The notes under the pieces were generated by a model. It saw nothing but the letters and a program-made list of their open reading frames with translations, made no database searches and was not told the DNA's origin. Source: Paenibacillus sp. FSL K6-1096 (GTDB taxonomy: Bacteria > Bacillota > Bacilli > Paenibacillales > Paenibacillaceae). From it: a stretch of 64,000 nt of DNA. The DNA lies in NCBI RefSeq assembly GCF_037977055.1, contig NZ_CP150274.1, positions 2,356,001 through 2,420,000 on the forward strand, read 5' to 3'. The position numbers and the translations under genes were made by a program. The first letter of the stretch is position 1. Every line of letters begins with the position of its first letter. Shown here piece after piece: positions 33,558 to 42,276 of this stretch.

Positions 33558-35114
33558 TCAGCTCTGCTTTCTGTAATCGGCTGCGGTCATATTAAAAAAT
33601 TCCCGGAATTGCCTGCTGAAATAAGCAATGTTCTTGTAGCCAACCTTATCAGCCACCTCGTAAATTTTGTATTGAGGCTGATCGAGCAGAAGAATCGCCT
33701 TCTCCATGCGGAGCCGTACAAGGTACTCATTGAAGCTCTCCCCCGTGTGCTCTTTGAACAGGACTCCGAGATGATTCGGCGAATAGGCAAAATGGGCAGC
33801 TACCGCCCGCAAGGTAAGATTCTCCGTCAGCCTCTCCCGGATATAGGCTTGAATCCGCTCCATCAGCCGGCGGTTCTTGTGCTGCTTCTTCATGAACAGA
33901 AGCTCGGAAATCTCAAACAAGGTACACCGCAGCCAGCGTTTGATATCGTCAACGGTCTCCAGATGATGAATGACGTCCATCTGCTGCAGACTCTCGTAGG
34001 TCTCGTTGAGTGTCCCCAGGTAAGCCTCCAGCCGGGTAACGATATGAATGGAGAAATGATAGACCTTCACCGGATGCTCGAACAGGGCCGCCATCTCGAA
34101 CAGCTCGTCGAGGCAGTCGCAAATATCAGCCAGCCTGTAGGCCGCCATGGCCCCGAACATCCCCTCCAGGACAACGCTCAGCTCCTTGATCTCCTGGACC
34201 ATGCCCGGCTTGCTCATCACCGGCGGAATCACCCTGTTTTTGCCGATGAACATTTTGCCGTTCATATAAGCCTTCGCCTGGGAAAAGGAGGCGGCCAGTC
34301 CTTCCGGAGACCCCACCTCTGCACCATAACTTACAGTGATCGTATACTCCGTGTGCTCACGGACCTTCTGCACCAGCTGCTGAAGCCGCTCTTCCAGCGT
34401 CAGGCGCTGCCCGGTATAGACGAAACCGAGCTGTGAACGGTTCAGCCGGCACCATTTCCCGGCAGAAGCGGCGTCAATCTCTGACCCGATGTATTGAAAC
34501 AGCCGGTCCAGACCGGCATAGACATCCTCCGGCTGCTCCTGCACCCGCATCAGAACATCATCGGCCTCAATCAGCACCACAGAAGCGCTGGAGAAGGCCA
34601 GATCCAGCGGATACCGGGCCAGGAAGGCGCCCAGCGTAGCCCCGTCAATGCTGCCCTCCAGCAGATGCTGCAGCACATCATTTTTGATGAAATCGAAGGA
34701 AGCGATCATGCCGCCGTCCTCCGGCCCTCTGCTCCGTTCCAGCTCCAGCCCGGCGGTAGCCGTGCGCAATACACCGATCAGCTCCTCATCATCAACCGGC
34801 TTAAGCACGTAGGCATGGGCCTTCAAGTCGAGTGCCTGCTTCGCATAATGAAATTCCTGATAGCCGCTGATGAACACGATTTTGAGCCCCGGATTCAGCT
34901 CCAGCGCCAGGCGGGACAGCTCCATACCGGAAACCGCCGGCATCCGGATATCCGTAATCAGCAGATCAATCTCATGATTCTCGATATATTGAAGAGCGGC
35001 AAGCGGATTGCTCTCGCTGCAGACCACTTCAATCCCGAGCCCACTCCAGGGAATCAGGCAGCGCAGCCCCTCCAGATCATAATTCTCATCATCCACCAAG
35101 ACAGCTCTGTACAT
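33558..35114 (-). CDS. YesN-type response regulator with AraC DNA-binding domain
   Basis: Response regulator of 518 residues. The receiver domain starts at MYRAVLVDDENYDLEG with acidic residues DD and the phospho-acceptor Asp in DLLITDIRMPAVSG; Lys in VLKPVDDEEL completes the site. The middle 250 residues are a poorly conserved linker. The AraC domain ends with VADKVGYKNIAYFSRQFREF. The ATG at 35114 is used because it begins exactly at the receiver fold; the upstream 20 codons are poor. GAAGGAG lies upstream. Pairs with the downstream kinase. Confidence 0.93.
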   Translation of the reverse strand: MYRAVLVDDENYDLEGLRCLIPWSGLGIEVVCSESNPLAALQYIENHEIDLLITDIRMPAVSGMELSRLALELNPGLKIVFISGYQEFHYAKQALDLKAHAYVLKPVDDEELIGVLRTATAGLELERSRGPEDGGMIASFDFIKNDVLQHLLEGSIDGATLGAFLARYPLDLAFSSASVVLIEADDVLMRVQEQPEDVYAGLDRLFQYIGSEIDAASAGKWCRLNRSQLGFVYTGQRLTLEERLQQLVQKVREHTEYTITVSYGAEVGSPEGLAASFSQAKAYMNGKMFIGKNRVIPPVMSKPGMVQEIKELSVVLEGMFGAMAAYRLADICDCLDELFEMAALFEHPVKVYHFSIHIVTRLEAYLGTLNETYESLQQMDVIHHLETVDDIKRWLRCTLFEISELLFMKKQHKNRRLMERIQAYIRERLTENLTLRAVAAHFAYSPNHLGVLFKEHTGESFNEYLVRLRMEKAILLLDQPQYKIYEVADKVGYKNIAYFSRQFREFFNMTAADYRKQS

Positions 35115-35178
35115 CGCAATCAGCGCTCCTTCATGCGGAAAAGAGGGTACATGACGTATCCCTCTCTTCTCCAAACGT

Positions 35179-36870
35179 TTAATGTTCCGGTGTGTAATCC
35201 TTGATCTTCTTCAGATTGCTCTGCCACACTCCGGTCTTCCAGCCCAGCAGCCTGTCATAGCCCAGGTCCGATGCTTCCCTGTCTGCTTCCTTAAGCAGCT
35301 CCCGGAGCTCTTCATCACTTGCCGCAAAAATCATCCGGGGCACCACCTGCGCATATTGATCCCTCAGCCTTTGCAGAATAAGCCCCTCTTCCGAGGCAGG
35401 CGCCGGGTCAAGATTGGAGAATTCGGTGATGTTCATCGAAGTCTTGAACGTTATATTGGCTTGTCCAAGGGTTGTCCAGTCCCGGGCTCCGGCAGGCAGC
35501 AGCTTCTCGCGCTGTGCTTTGGCAGCATCAATGTATGAAGTATTGCCGTACCAGTTGAATTCCCCGATCTTCAGATCATCATACCATTTCAAGTCACGTC
35601 CAATATAGGAATCATTTGGGATGGGAACTTCACCCTCTACTTTATCATAAAACAATCCCTCCGGCCCGAAGAAAAGAATCCGCTGCCCCTCAGGACTCGT
35701 CGCCCAGTTCATATAGGAGAAAATGGCCTCCGGGTCCCGGGCAGAGGTTGTAATGACATTGACATTCCAGCCCAGCGTATTGTACCCGGAGGGATAGACC
35801 TTACCGGGATCAACACCTTCGCGGTGCAACGGCCAGATAAGCTCATAGCCGTCCAGCGGGTCCTTAGCCGAGAGCTGATTATTCGCTTCCCGGCCGATCC
35901 CTTCCACGACAGCGTCATAAGCGCCGAATACGGCGATCCGGCCGCTTTTCAGCTTCTCCAGCACCTGATCCCGTGTCTCGGTCAACAGATCCGGAGAGGT
36001 CAGCCCCTGGCGGACCAGCCGGCCCGCCAGCTGCAGCGTCTCCAGGAATGCCGGGTCGCGGTATACAGAAGTCAGCCGGATGCCGGCGGGCACACCGAAG
36101 ATCTGGCCTGAACCGGGAGAGATGAAGCTTGGCGTCCGGTTATCCGCCGCACCGCTGTACAGCATGCCGATCATCTGTATGTCCACGCCGTCCCGGGTCT
36201 CCCCGAAGTCAATCGGCACAATATCCGGGTATTTCCTCTGCACTTGCTGCAGATACGCTTCGAGATCATCCCATGTCTCAAGCCTGGGGGAGCCGAGCTC
36301 ACGGTATATCCTCTTCTCCACCAGGAAACCGGCGTTGCCGCTGCCGCCGCTGCCGTTAATATACCAGTTCGGAATCTGGTACAGCCTGCCGTCTTCACTG
36401 CGCAGCATGTTCAGCGTGTTCTCGCCGACCGTTCGGGCGAATTCGGGATATTGCTCCAGATAAGAATCCAGCGCCACCAGCTTGCCCGCCTTTTGCAGCC
36501 GTTCCACATCCTTGCCGCGATCCATAACCAGCACATCGGGAAGCTGATCCGAGACAATCATCGCATTCAGCTTCTGGGCGGCAGCACCGCTCGATGGTAC
36601 CGGCAGAAGCTTCACCTTCAGATGATCGGTGATCCAGCGGCTATGCGGCCCGGCCTCCCAGTCCGGCGCGGTATACCAGTCATAGTTCACAAAGACGGTG
36701 AACTGAACCGGCTTCACCTTGGCGGCCAGCTCCGAGAGCGGTGCAGCTGAAGGACCCGCAGGCAGCGTAATTTCGGAGCGGCCGCTGCCCGAGCAGGCAC
36801 TAAGACTGCCTAGAACCAGCAAGAACAGGAGTGTCGCTGACCTGTGCTTTAATAGATTGACAGTTCCCAT
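35179..36870 (-). CDS. Extracellular solute-binding lipoprotein in the GH81 operon
   Basis: Sugar-binding lipoprotein of 563 residues. The signal peptide has the lipobox LSAC; the body follows the LplA-like family 1 binding-protein pattern (QKAGKLVALDSYLEQYPEF, RIYRELGSPRLETWDDLEAYL, MNWATSPEGQ). Its ATG lies inside the last codons of the GH81 gene (22-bp overlap) and has no clear ribosome site, so translation may depend on readthrough coupling. No permease genes are present; the next genes are a YesN/YesM pair. It may serve a distant transporter or present ligand to the kinase. Confidence 0.85.
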   Translation of the reverse strand: MGTVNLLKHRSATLLFLLVLGSLSACSGSGRSEITLPAGPSAAPLSELAAKVKPVQFTVFVNYDWYTAPDWEAGPHSRWITDHLKVKLLPVPSSGAAAQKLNAMIVSDQLPDVLVMDRGKDVERLQKAGKLVALDSYLEQYPEFARTVGENTLNMLRSEDGRLYQIPNWYINGSGGSGNAGFLVEKRIYRELGSPRLETWDDLEAYLQQVQRKYPDIVPIDFGETRDGVDIQMIGMLYSGAADNRTPSFISPGSGQIFGVPAGIRLTSVYRDPAFLETLQLAGRLVRQGLTSPDLLTETRDQVLEKLKSGRIAVFGAYDAVVEGIGREANNQLSAKDPLDGYELIWPLHREGVDPGKVYPSGYNTLGWNVNVITTSARDPEAIFSYMNWATSPEGQRILFFGPEGLFYDKVEGEVPIPNDSYIGRDLKWYDDLKIGEFNWYGNTSYIDAAKAQREKLLPAGARDWTTLGQANITFKTSMNITEFSNLDPAPASEEGLILQRLRDQYAQVVPRMIFAASDEELRELLKEADREASDLGYDRLLGWKTGVWQSNLKKIKDYTPEH

Positions 36871-39800
36871 AAAGAATAGCCGTACTGGGTGCCGCGCTCT
36901 GTGCCGTTCACTTTCACATACCGCGCACTGACCGGGGTGAAGCTAATATCGTCGATGTCCCCGTCCCCGGTTGTTGTGGAATAGGCAGTCGACCAGTTCG
37001 TGCCGTCTGCCGACGTCTCGATCGTATAAGCTTTGGCGTAGGCCCCCTCCCAGTTCAACAGGACACGGCTGACCGTCTGGGCAGAGCCGAGATCCACCTG
37101 AATCCACTGCGGATCACTGAAATCCGATTCCCAGCGGGTGCCCTCGTTTCCGTCCACAGCTCCGGCAGCGGGCTGCTTCGGATTCTCCGAAGCGGTAACC
37201 GCCTTGTTCAGCGCAAGGTTTACAAGCGGCGGTGTGCCGCCGGTAATCACCTGCTGCACCGAAGCGTCGTTATATCCCGCTGCTGTTACTGTAATCGTAT
37301 ACGTCTTCCCTGTAGGGAACAGCGCGGTATTCAGTGTGATTTTACCGGCTTCCACGGTATAATTCGCTGTCGCTGCTGCCACTCCATCCACCCTCACCGC
37401 AGTGATTGCAGTTCTCCAGGCCGCATTCTCCGTGAACGCCAACTCAATCGGCTGGCCGACAGCATTCTGGGTAGTGTCAGCTGCGAGGACAGGCGGAGCC
37501 TGTGGTGTCACAGCGCTGCCGCTGCCGTACACCTCCAGTTCCCATAAGGAATACCCGTACGGTGTGCCGCGTTCCGTCCCGTGCACTTTCACATACCGCG
37601 CGTTGACCGGGGTGAAGCTGACATCGTCAATGCCCCCGTCTCCGGTAGTTGTCGAATAGACCGTTGCCCAGTTCTCGCCATCTGCCGATGTCTCGATCGT
37701 GTAGGCTTTGCCATATGCCCCCTCCCAGTTCAACAGGACACGGCTGACCGTCCGGGCAGAGCCGAGATCCACCTGAATCCACTGCGGATCAATGAAGTCT
37801 GATTCCCAGCGGGTGCCTGCGTTTCCGTCTACAGCGCCGGCAGCCGGCTGCTTCGGATTCTCCGAAGCGGTAACCGCCTTATTGAGGGCAAGGTTCCCGG
37901 ACGGCTGCGTGCCGCCGGTAATCACCTGCTGCACCGAAGTATCGGTATATCCGTCTGCTGTGACTGTAACCGTGTAAGTCTTCGCCGCGGGGAACAACGC
38001 GGTGTTCAGCGTGATTTTACCGGCTTCCACGGTATAATCCGCTGCTGCTGCTGAAGTTCCATCCACTTTTACCGCAGTAATTGCATTTCTCCAGGCTGCG
38101 TTCTCCGAGAATATCAGCTCAATCGGCTGGCCGGCAGCATTCTGGGTGGTGTCAGCTGTCAAGGCAGGCGGAGTAAGCAGCGTATCCGTGGTCACCTTCG
38201 TCGGGTCCACCTTCACCAGCTTCCCGGCCGGGACTACAGCCGAGCCTGTAACCCCTCCGCTATTGCGGAACGTAACGGTAATCGCCGCATTGGTCGGATT
38301 CCAGACCAGCGCGCGGTAGGCCGAACCTTTTTTGTACACCGTTGCACTGTATCCGTTCTCTGCCCAAATGTCCTTGGTGCGTGATCCAAGCGTTTCCATG
38401 CTGTGCACGAACCAGTATGTGTTGAACAATTCGTTCTGCTGCGGCAGTGCCGGATTCCATTTATTCAGCACGGCCTGCGGATTGCTCAGCGCCTGAATCG
38501 GCCAGACGATATGGTACCAGTCCGTTTCCGGCCCGCCGTTATCAGCCACGAAGCCGCTGTACAATCCGGCCGCCTTGGCCGTATCGAACCCGTAGCTGGT
38601 CAGATATTCTGCTGTAGGCAGCCAGTGAATCCCATAGACATACACCGGATCACCATTGAAAAAGGTGCCGAAGAAGTTCGAGCTTCCGTAGATCTGCCCT
38701 ACCGATTTATGCGTATAGCCCGGCAGCCAGTTATCCTGGTCGAAGTTGAACCAGTACTGCTGTACCGCTCTAAGCTCCGTCGTAAAGCCCATAATGGACG
38801 CATCCCGGAAAGCGGTGTTACCGGTCAGTATGCTCCACATATATTGGCCGACCCAGCCGAACAGCGATTCTCCAGCCGCCTCCTGGTTATTGCCGCTGTC
38901 ATTGTCGGCATAACCGCCGGCCCATGAATGGCCTTCATACGGATCGAAGTTGCGGAAGTACGGATATTTCGTGTCTGTCTTCGACGGATTGGCGTAGTCA
39001 CGGATCAGCTCATCAACCATTCCGCTGAATTTATTTCTGAAGTCGGTATCGTAGGTGGCAAGCACCGCTGATGCAAAAACATAATAGCCATACGTGAAAT
39101 GATGGTCTGTGATCCCGGAGTTCGCGCCGAACTCGCTGTTTTTATAGATCAATGTTCCCCAGTCAGAGTTGTAGTCGAAATAATAATCGGTTTCCCCCGA
39201 GGTGTACGTATACCAGTCTGTAAGCACGGTCTTCATCCGGGACAGGAACAGATTCTTGTAGCTCTCATTGCCGATCTGATCGGCGACCAGCACCCCCATA
39301 GCCAGCGGATGCAGCTTCTTGCCCTGCCAGTAAGCATCGGCCTGCATCAGATTGGTGGCGGTGTCCGTATCCAGCAGCGCCAGGTAATTCAGCAGATCCT
39401 GACGGGAATAGGTGGAATCGCCCGGCTCGGTGAACTGCGGCACAATGCCGTAGAATTTATCAGTCGTGGCAAACGAATTGCCCTCTGTCACCTTCATCGT
39501 TCCGCGGATGGACGGGAAGGAGACAGCGGTGAGCGGTGTTGTGGTAACCTTCCACTGGTGGGGAAGCTGTGCCATCAGCGCGGTATTCGGGAAGCCTGAA
39601 CGCTTAAGCTCGGTTACCGCATTGAAGGTGGTCGTCACATCGGAGGTCGTCTCGTTGAAGGTATAGGCCACCTTCGTGTCCGTCACGAAGGTATAGCCAT
39701 GCTGGTAGAAGTAATTCAGATTGGACGGTGCCGGAAGAGCCGACAGGGACAGGTAGTTCTGGCCTCCACCGAGCTGGATTTTGAGCTTGGCACCGACCCG

Positions 39801-41423
39801 CTTGAAGGTTGTACCGGCCGGCGCATACAGCCCATAGTGTCTGGTCACCATGACAGGCGTTGGCGCCCCGTTGGAATTGGTGACCTCAATGCCGATATGG
39901 TCTGCTGTAACGGTGGCCCCGTCTGCAGCGAGAATCGTAGTATTGCTGCCGTCGAAGAAACGGGCCCCGGCTGGCAGATACACTTCAGGACTGGCCGGAT
40001 CACTGAATTGCGAATAGAGATAAGGCGAGCCTTTGACGAATGTTGTCTTCATTTTCTCCGCAGCGCCATCGCTTAACACGGCCGTCGCCGACCAGTCGCC
40101 GTAACCGGTAATCCGGTTCGACATCCCTGAGGTATTAATGTTGCCGGCCATCAGGAACAGATCCGGGCTTCCCGCCGCTTCCTGTGCTCTTCCGTCAGCG
40201 CTCAGGTAGCCTGCGCCCGGATTCAGAATGCTTAGGCCCTGCTTGGTATATTTCGATTTGAGCGGAAGCGTGATAATGCCGTTGCCGAGCTGATTGATCA
40301 TAATGGACTGCCACCAGTCATTGGAAGGCAGCGGCGCAGTCAGCGCATCCGACTTATACTGCGGATATTTCGGCTGGGGAACCGAGAGGTCATTCGCGGC
40401 ATGGCTGCCTTGGCCCACGGGCACTGTGGTTAGCGTAGGCAGGGCCGGAATGTTATAGACCGGCTTGGGATCGCCTGCCACATAATCATAGGCCTGGAAT
40501 TCAAAGATCGAGTACCCGTAGGAGGTTGCTCTGCTGATCCCTTTCATCCGCAGATAGCGGCCGCTGGCATAGACGGGAAGATTAAGGGTGCCCCCGTCGC
40601 CGTGAAGCTCCCGGTAGACCGTAGTCCATGAGGTTCCGTTATTTGAGACCTGAATATCATAGATCCGGCCGGCCGCTGCCTCCCAGTTAATGATTACCCG
40701 GCCCAGCGTGCGTACGCTGCCTAGGTCAACGCTCAGCCATTCATTATCGGTAGCGTTGGAGGACCAGCGTGTGTTCAGGTCGCCGTCCACTGCCAGCTCC
40801 GGCAGGGTAGAGCCGGCCGGGAGATAGTCGGCCACCTGATAGGATGAAGCCGTCACAGGCTTGTTCAAGGCCACATTCGGCCCGAGAACAACCGGAGGAG
40901 GATTAACGCCGCCGGTGCCGTATACCTCGAACTCGTAGAGGGAAATGCCGTATTGCGTCAGAATCCGCTCCGTGGCGAATACGCGGACATAACGGCCGGT
41001 GCCGCTGAGCGTAAGCTCATCCACACCGCCATCTCCTGTAGTTGTGGAATAGATATCACTCCAGTTCAATTCGTCAGCGGATACCTGGATTTTGTAGGCC
41101 TTGGCGTAAGCTCCTTCCCAGCGGAGCACCACGCGGTCTACGGCGGCAGTTGCCCCGAGGTCCACATAGATCCAGTTCGGGTCCGTCCCCCATGAGCTGC
41201 TCCACCGTGACCCCGTATTGCCGTCCACCGCCAGATCCGGGGTATTATTGCCCTCCGTGCCCGAGGCATACGCCGGCCGGTCTTTGGAGAGCAGATTAGA
41301 GTCCGCAGCATGCGCCGGTCCTGGCGGAAGCGACAGCACGAGACTCAGCAGCATAATGATGCTCAGACCAAGAGCGGTCCCGTTAATCCCCTTCTTGCGT
41401 CTTACTGTTTTTGAATATCCCAT
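36849..41423 (-). CDS. Secreted GH81 endo-beta-1,3-glucanase with carbohydrate-binding modules
   Basis: Secreted enzyme of 1,524 residues hydrolysing beta-1,3-glucan (laminarin, fungal cell-wall glucan, curdlan). Layout by approximate residue: signal peptide 1-40 (ends AHA), F5/8C discoidin modules 44-168 and 178-318, GH81 catalytic domain 340-1040, then two tandem pairs of a PF07550-like domain and an F5/8C module (1086-1298 and 1308-1524). GH81 hallmarks include LPSNDWWQSIM and a GHSWAGGY-NDSGNNQEAAGE stretch with likely catalytic acids. The ATG at 41423 follows GGAGG by nine bases. Cre-like site upstream at 41602-41615. The last two module pairs are a 675-bp duplication. Confidence 0.92.
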   Translation of the reverse strand: MGYSKTVRRKKGINGTALGLSIIMLLSLVLSLPPGPAHAADSNLLSKDRPAYASGTEGNNTPDLAVDGNTGSRWSSSWGTDPNWIYVDLGATAAVDRVVLRWEGAYAKAYKIQVSADELNWSDIYSTTTGDGGVDELTLSGTGRYVRVFATERILTQYGISLYEFEVYGTGGVNPPPVVLGPNVALNKPVTASSYQVADYLPAGSTLPELAVDGDLNTRWSSNATDNEWLSVDLGSVRTLGRVIINWEAAAGRIYDIQVSNNGTSWTTVYRELHGDGGTLNLPVYASGRYLRMKGISRATSYGYSIFEFQAYDYVAGDPKPVYNIPALPTLTTVPVGQGSHAANDLSVPQPKYPQYKSDALTAPLPSNDWWQSIMINQLGNGIITLPLKSKYTKQGLSILNPGAGYLSADGRAQEAAGSPDLFLMAGNINTSGMSNRITGYGDWSATAVLSDGAAEKMKTTFVKGSPYLYSQFSDPASPEVYLPAGARFFDGSNTTILAADGATVTADHIGIEVTNSNGAPTPVMVTRHYGLYAPAGTTFKRVGAKLKIQLGGGQNYLSLSALPAPSNLNYFYQHGYTFVTDTKVAYTFNETTSDVTTTFNAVTELKRSGFPNTALMAQLPHQWKVTTTPLTAVSFPSIRGTMKVTEGNSFATTDKFYGIVPQFTEPGDSTYSRQDLLNYLALLDTDTATNLMQADAYWQGKKLHPLAMGVLVADQIGNESYKNLFLSRMKTVLTDWYTYTSGETDYYFDYNSDWGTLIYKNSEFGANSGITDHHFTYGYYVFASAVLATYDTDFRNKFSGMVDELIRDYANPSKTDTKYPYFRNFDPYEGHSWAGGYADNDSGNNQEAAGESLFGWVGQYMWSILTGNTAFRDASIMGFTTELRAVQQYWFNFDQDNWLPGYTHKSVGQIYGSSNFFGTFFNGDPVYVYGIHWLPTAEYLTSYGFDTAKAAGLYSGFVADNGGPETDWYHIVWPIQALSNPQAVLNKWNPALPQQNELFNTYWFVHSMETLGSRTKDIWAENGYSATVYKKGSAYRALVWNPTNAAITVTFRNSGGVTGSAVVPAGKLVKVDPTKVTTDTLLTPPALTADTTQNAAGQPIELIFSENAAWRNAITAVKVDGTSAAAADYTVEAGKITLNTALFPAAKTYTVTVTADGYTDTSVQQVITGGTQPSGNLALNKAVTASENPKQPAAGAVDGNAGTRWESDFIDPQWIQVDLGSARTVSRVLLNWEGAYGKAYTIETSADGENWATVYSTTTGDGGIDDVSFTPVNARYVKVHGTERGTPYGYSLWELEVYGSGSAVTPQAPPVLAADTTQNAVGQPIELAFTENAAWRTAITAVRVDGVAAATANYTVEAGKITLNTALFPTGKTYTITVTAAGYNDASVQQVITGGTPPLVNLALNKAVTASENPKQPAAGAVDGNEGTRWESDFSDPQWIQVDLGSAQTVSRVLLNWEGAYAKAYTIETSADGTNWSTAYSTTTGDGDIDDISFTPVSARYVKVNGTERGTQYGYSLWELSIY
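36852..38198. repeat. 675-bp tandem duplication inside the GH81 gene
   Basis: Identical landmarks recur 675 bp apart: AGCATTCTGG at 37461 and 38136, GATTCTCCGA at 37181 and 37856. Each unit encodes one PF07550-like domain plus one F5/8C module (225 codons). Confidence 0.85.
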
Positions 41424-41601
41424 TCCTTTAATCCTCCTCTTTACGATTGGATTGCAGCTCTTTAGCCTGTAAACCTGACTTTTTCCCGGAGTCCTTTTGC
41501 CGGAGTCAAACCTGACTTCTCCCGGAGTCCTATTGTCGGAGTCTTTTGCCGGAGTCCTCATCAGCCCCCCTTACCCTGGTTCTGGAAGTCTGCACCTTTC
41601 A

Positions 41602-41615
41602 TATAAACGCTTTCA
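41602..41615 (-). promoter_or_regulatory. Candidate CcpA cre site upstream of the GH81 gene
   Basis: Minus strand TGAAAGCGTTTATA matches TGWAANCGNTNWCA at 10 of 11 defined positions, about 180 bp before the GH81 start. Confidence 0.6.
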
Positions 41616-41718
41616 AAGATTCATAATAAGCGTACCCTTTACCGAAACCGGTTGCAATTATACAAATCAACGATTTTATGCAGAAAGTAAAGATTAAGTA
41701 AATTATGCAGCAGCTCAT

Positions 41719-42170
41719 AGTGTTCGGTTACTATGTACATTCGGCCCGCACATCACCACCTGGCGCAATGTAGCCGGTTTTTCAATTACATTTGCTCCAC
41801 GCACCCAGGCCATGCCCAATGTGTTCGGTTTTTCGATTACATTTGATCCACGCGCCCACGTAACTCTAATTGTGTTCGGTTTTTCGCATACATTTGGCCC
41901 GCGCGCCCCCAACTCCAATTGTGTTCGGTTTTTCGCATACATTTGGCCCGCGCGCCCCCGCAACTCCAATTGTGTTCGGTTTTTCGCATACATTTGGCCC
42001 GCGCGCCCACGCCATGCCCAATGTGTTCGATTTTTCGATTACATTTGATCCACGCACCCACGCCATGCCCAATGTGTTCGGTTTTTCGATTACATTTGCT
42101 CCGCGCACCCACGCAACTCCCAATGTATTCGGTTTTTCGATTACATTTCGCCGTCCGTTAGCCTGCCTTC
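41719..42170 (+). repeat. Tandem array of about nine 51-bp intergenic repeat units
   Basis: Unit starts fall at about 41719, 41767, 41818, 41868, 41917, 41968, 42020, 42071 and 42122, a spacing of 48-52 bp and mostly 51. Each unit has TGTGTTCGG, then TTTTTCG, then TACATTTG, then a CG-rich CGCGCCCACG block. Two subtypes alternate in blocks: TTTTTCGATTACATTTG with CCATGCCCAATGTG, and TTTTTCGCATACATTTG with CAACTCCAATTGTG. The end units are the most decayed. Units abut with no unique spacers. Confidence 0.92.
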
Positions 42171-42221
42171 CAGAGGACTAGCGGGATTGCTGACGATGCC
42201 ATCCTTTTCTAAGCAAACCCC

Positions 42222-42250
42222 AAAAAACCGGCCCACACATAGGGCCGGCT
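42222..42250 (-). terminator. Intrinsic terminator of uvrC
   Basis: Minus strand CCGGCCC and GGGCCGG pair around a 7-base loop, followed by six T residues. Confidence 0.88.
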
Positions 42251-42276
42251 TCTGTTCCGTTACCGTTCAAGCCTAT

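Larger units (their letters stand above)
41424..42276. other. Intergenic region between uvrC and the GH81 gene
   Basis: About 850 bp. From left to right: GH81 leader and cre-like site, a TTGTATAATTGC motif next to the palindrome AACCGGTT (41647-41654), the nine-unit 51-bp repeat array and the uvrC terminator. The open frames here all come from the repeats and are not genes. Confidence 0.75.

Noticed and set aside
41719..42170. CRISPR array
   Set aside because: Period and repetition look CRISPR-like, but the whole 51-bp unit is repeated with no unique spacers, and no cas gene is in the window.
41715..42181. Repetitive protein-coding ORFs on both strands of the array (and similar ones at 61378-61852)
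   Set aside because: Because 51 is a multiple of three, several frames stay open by chance on both strands. None has a ribosome site or a recognisable fold.
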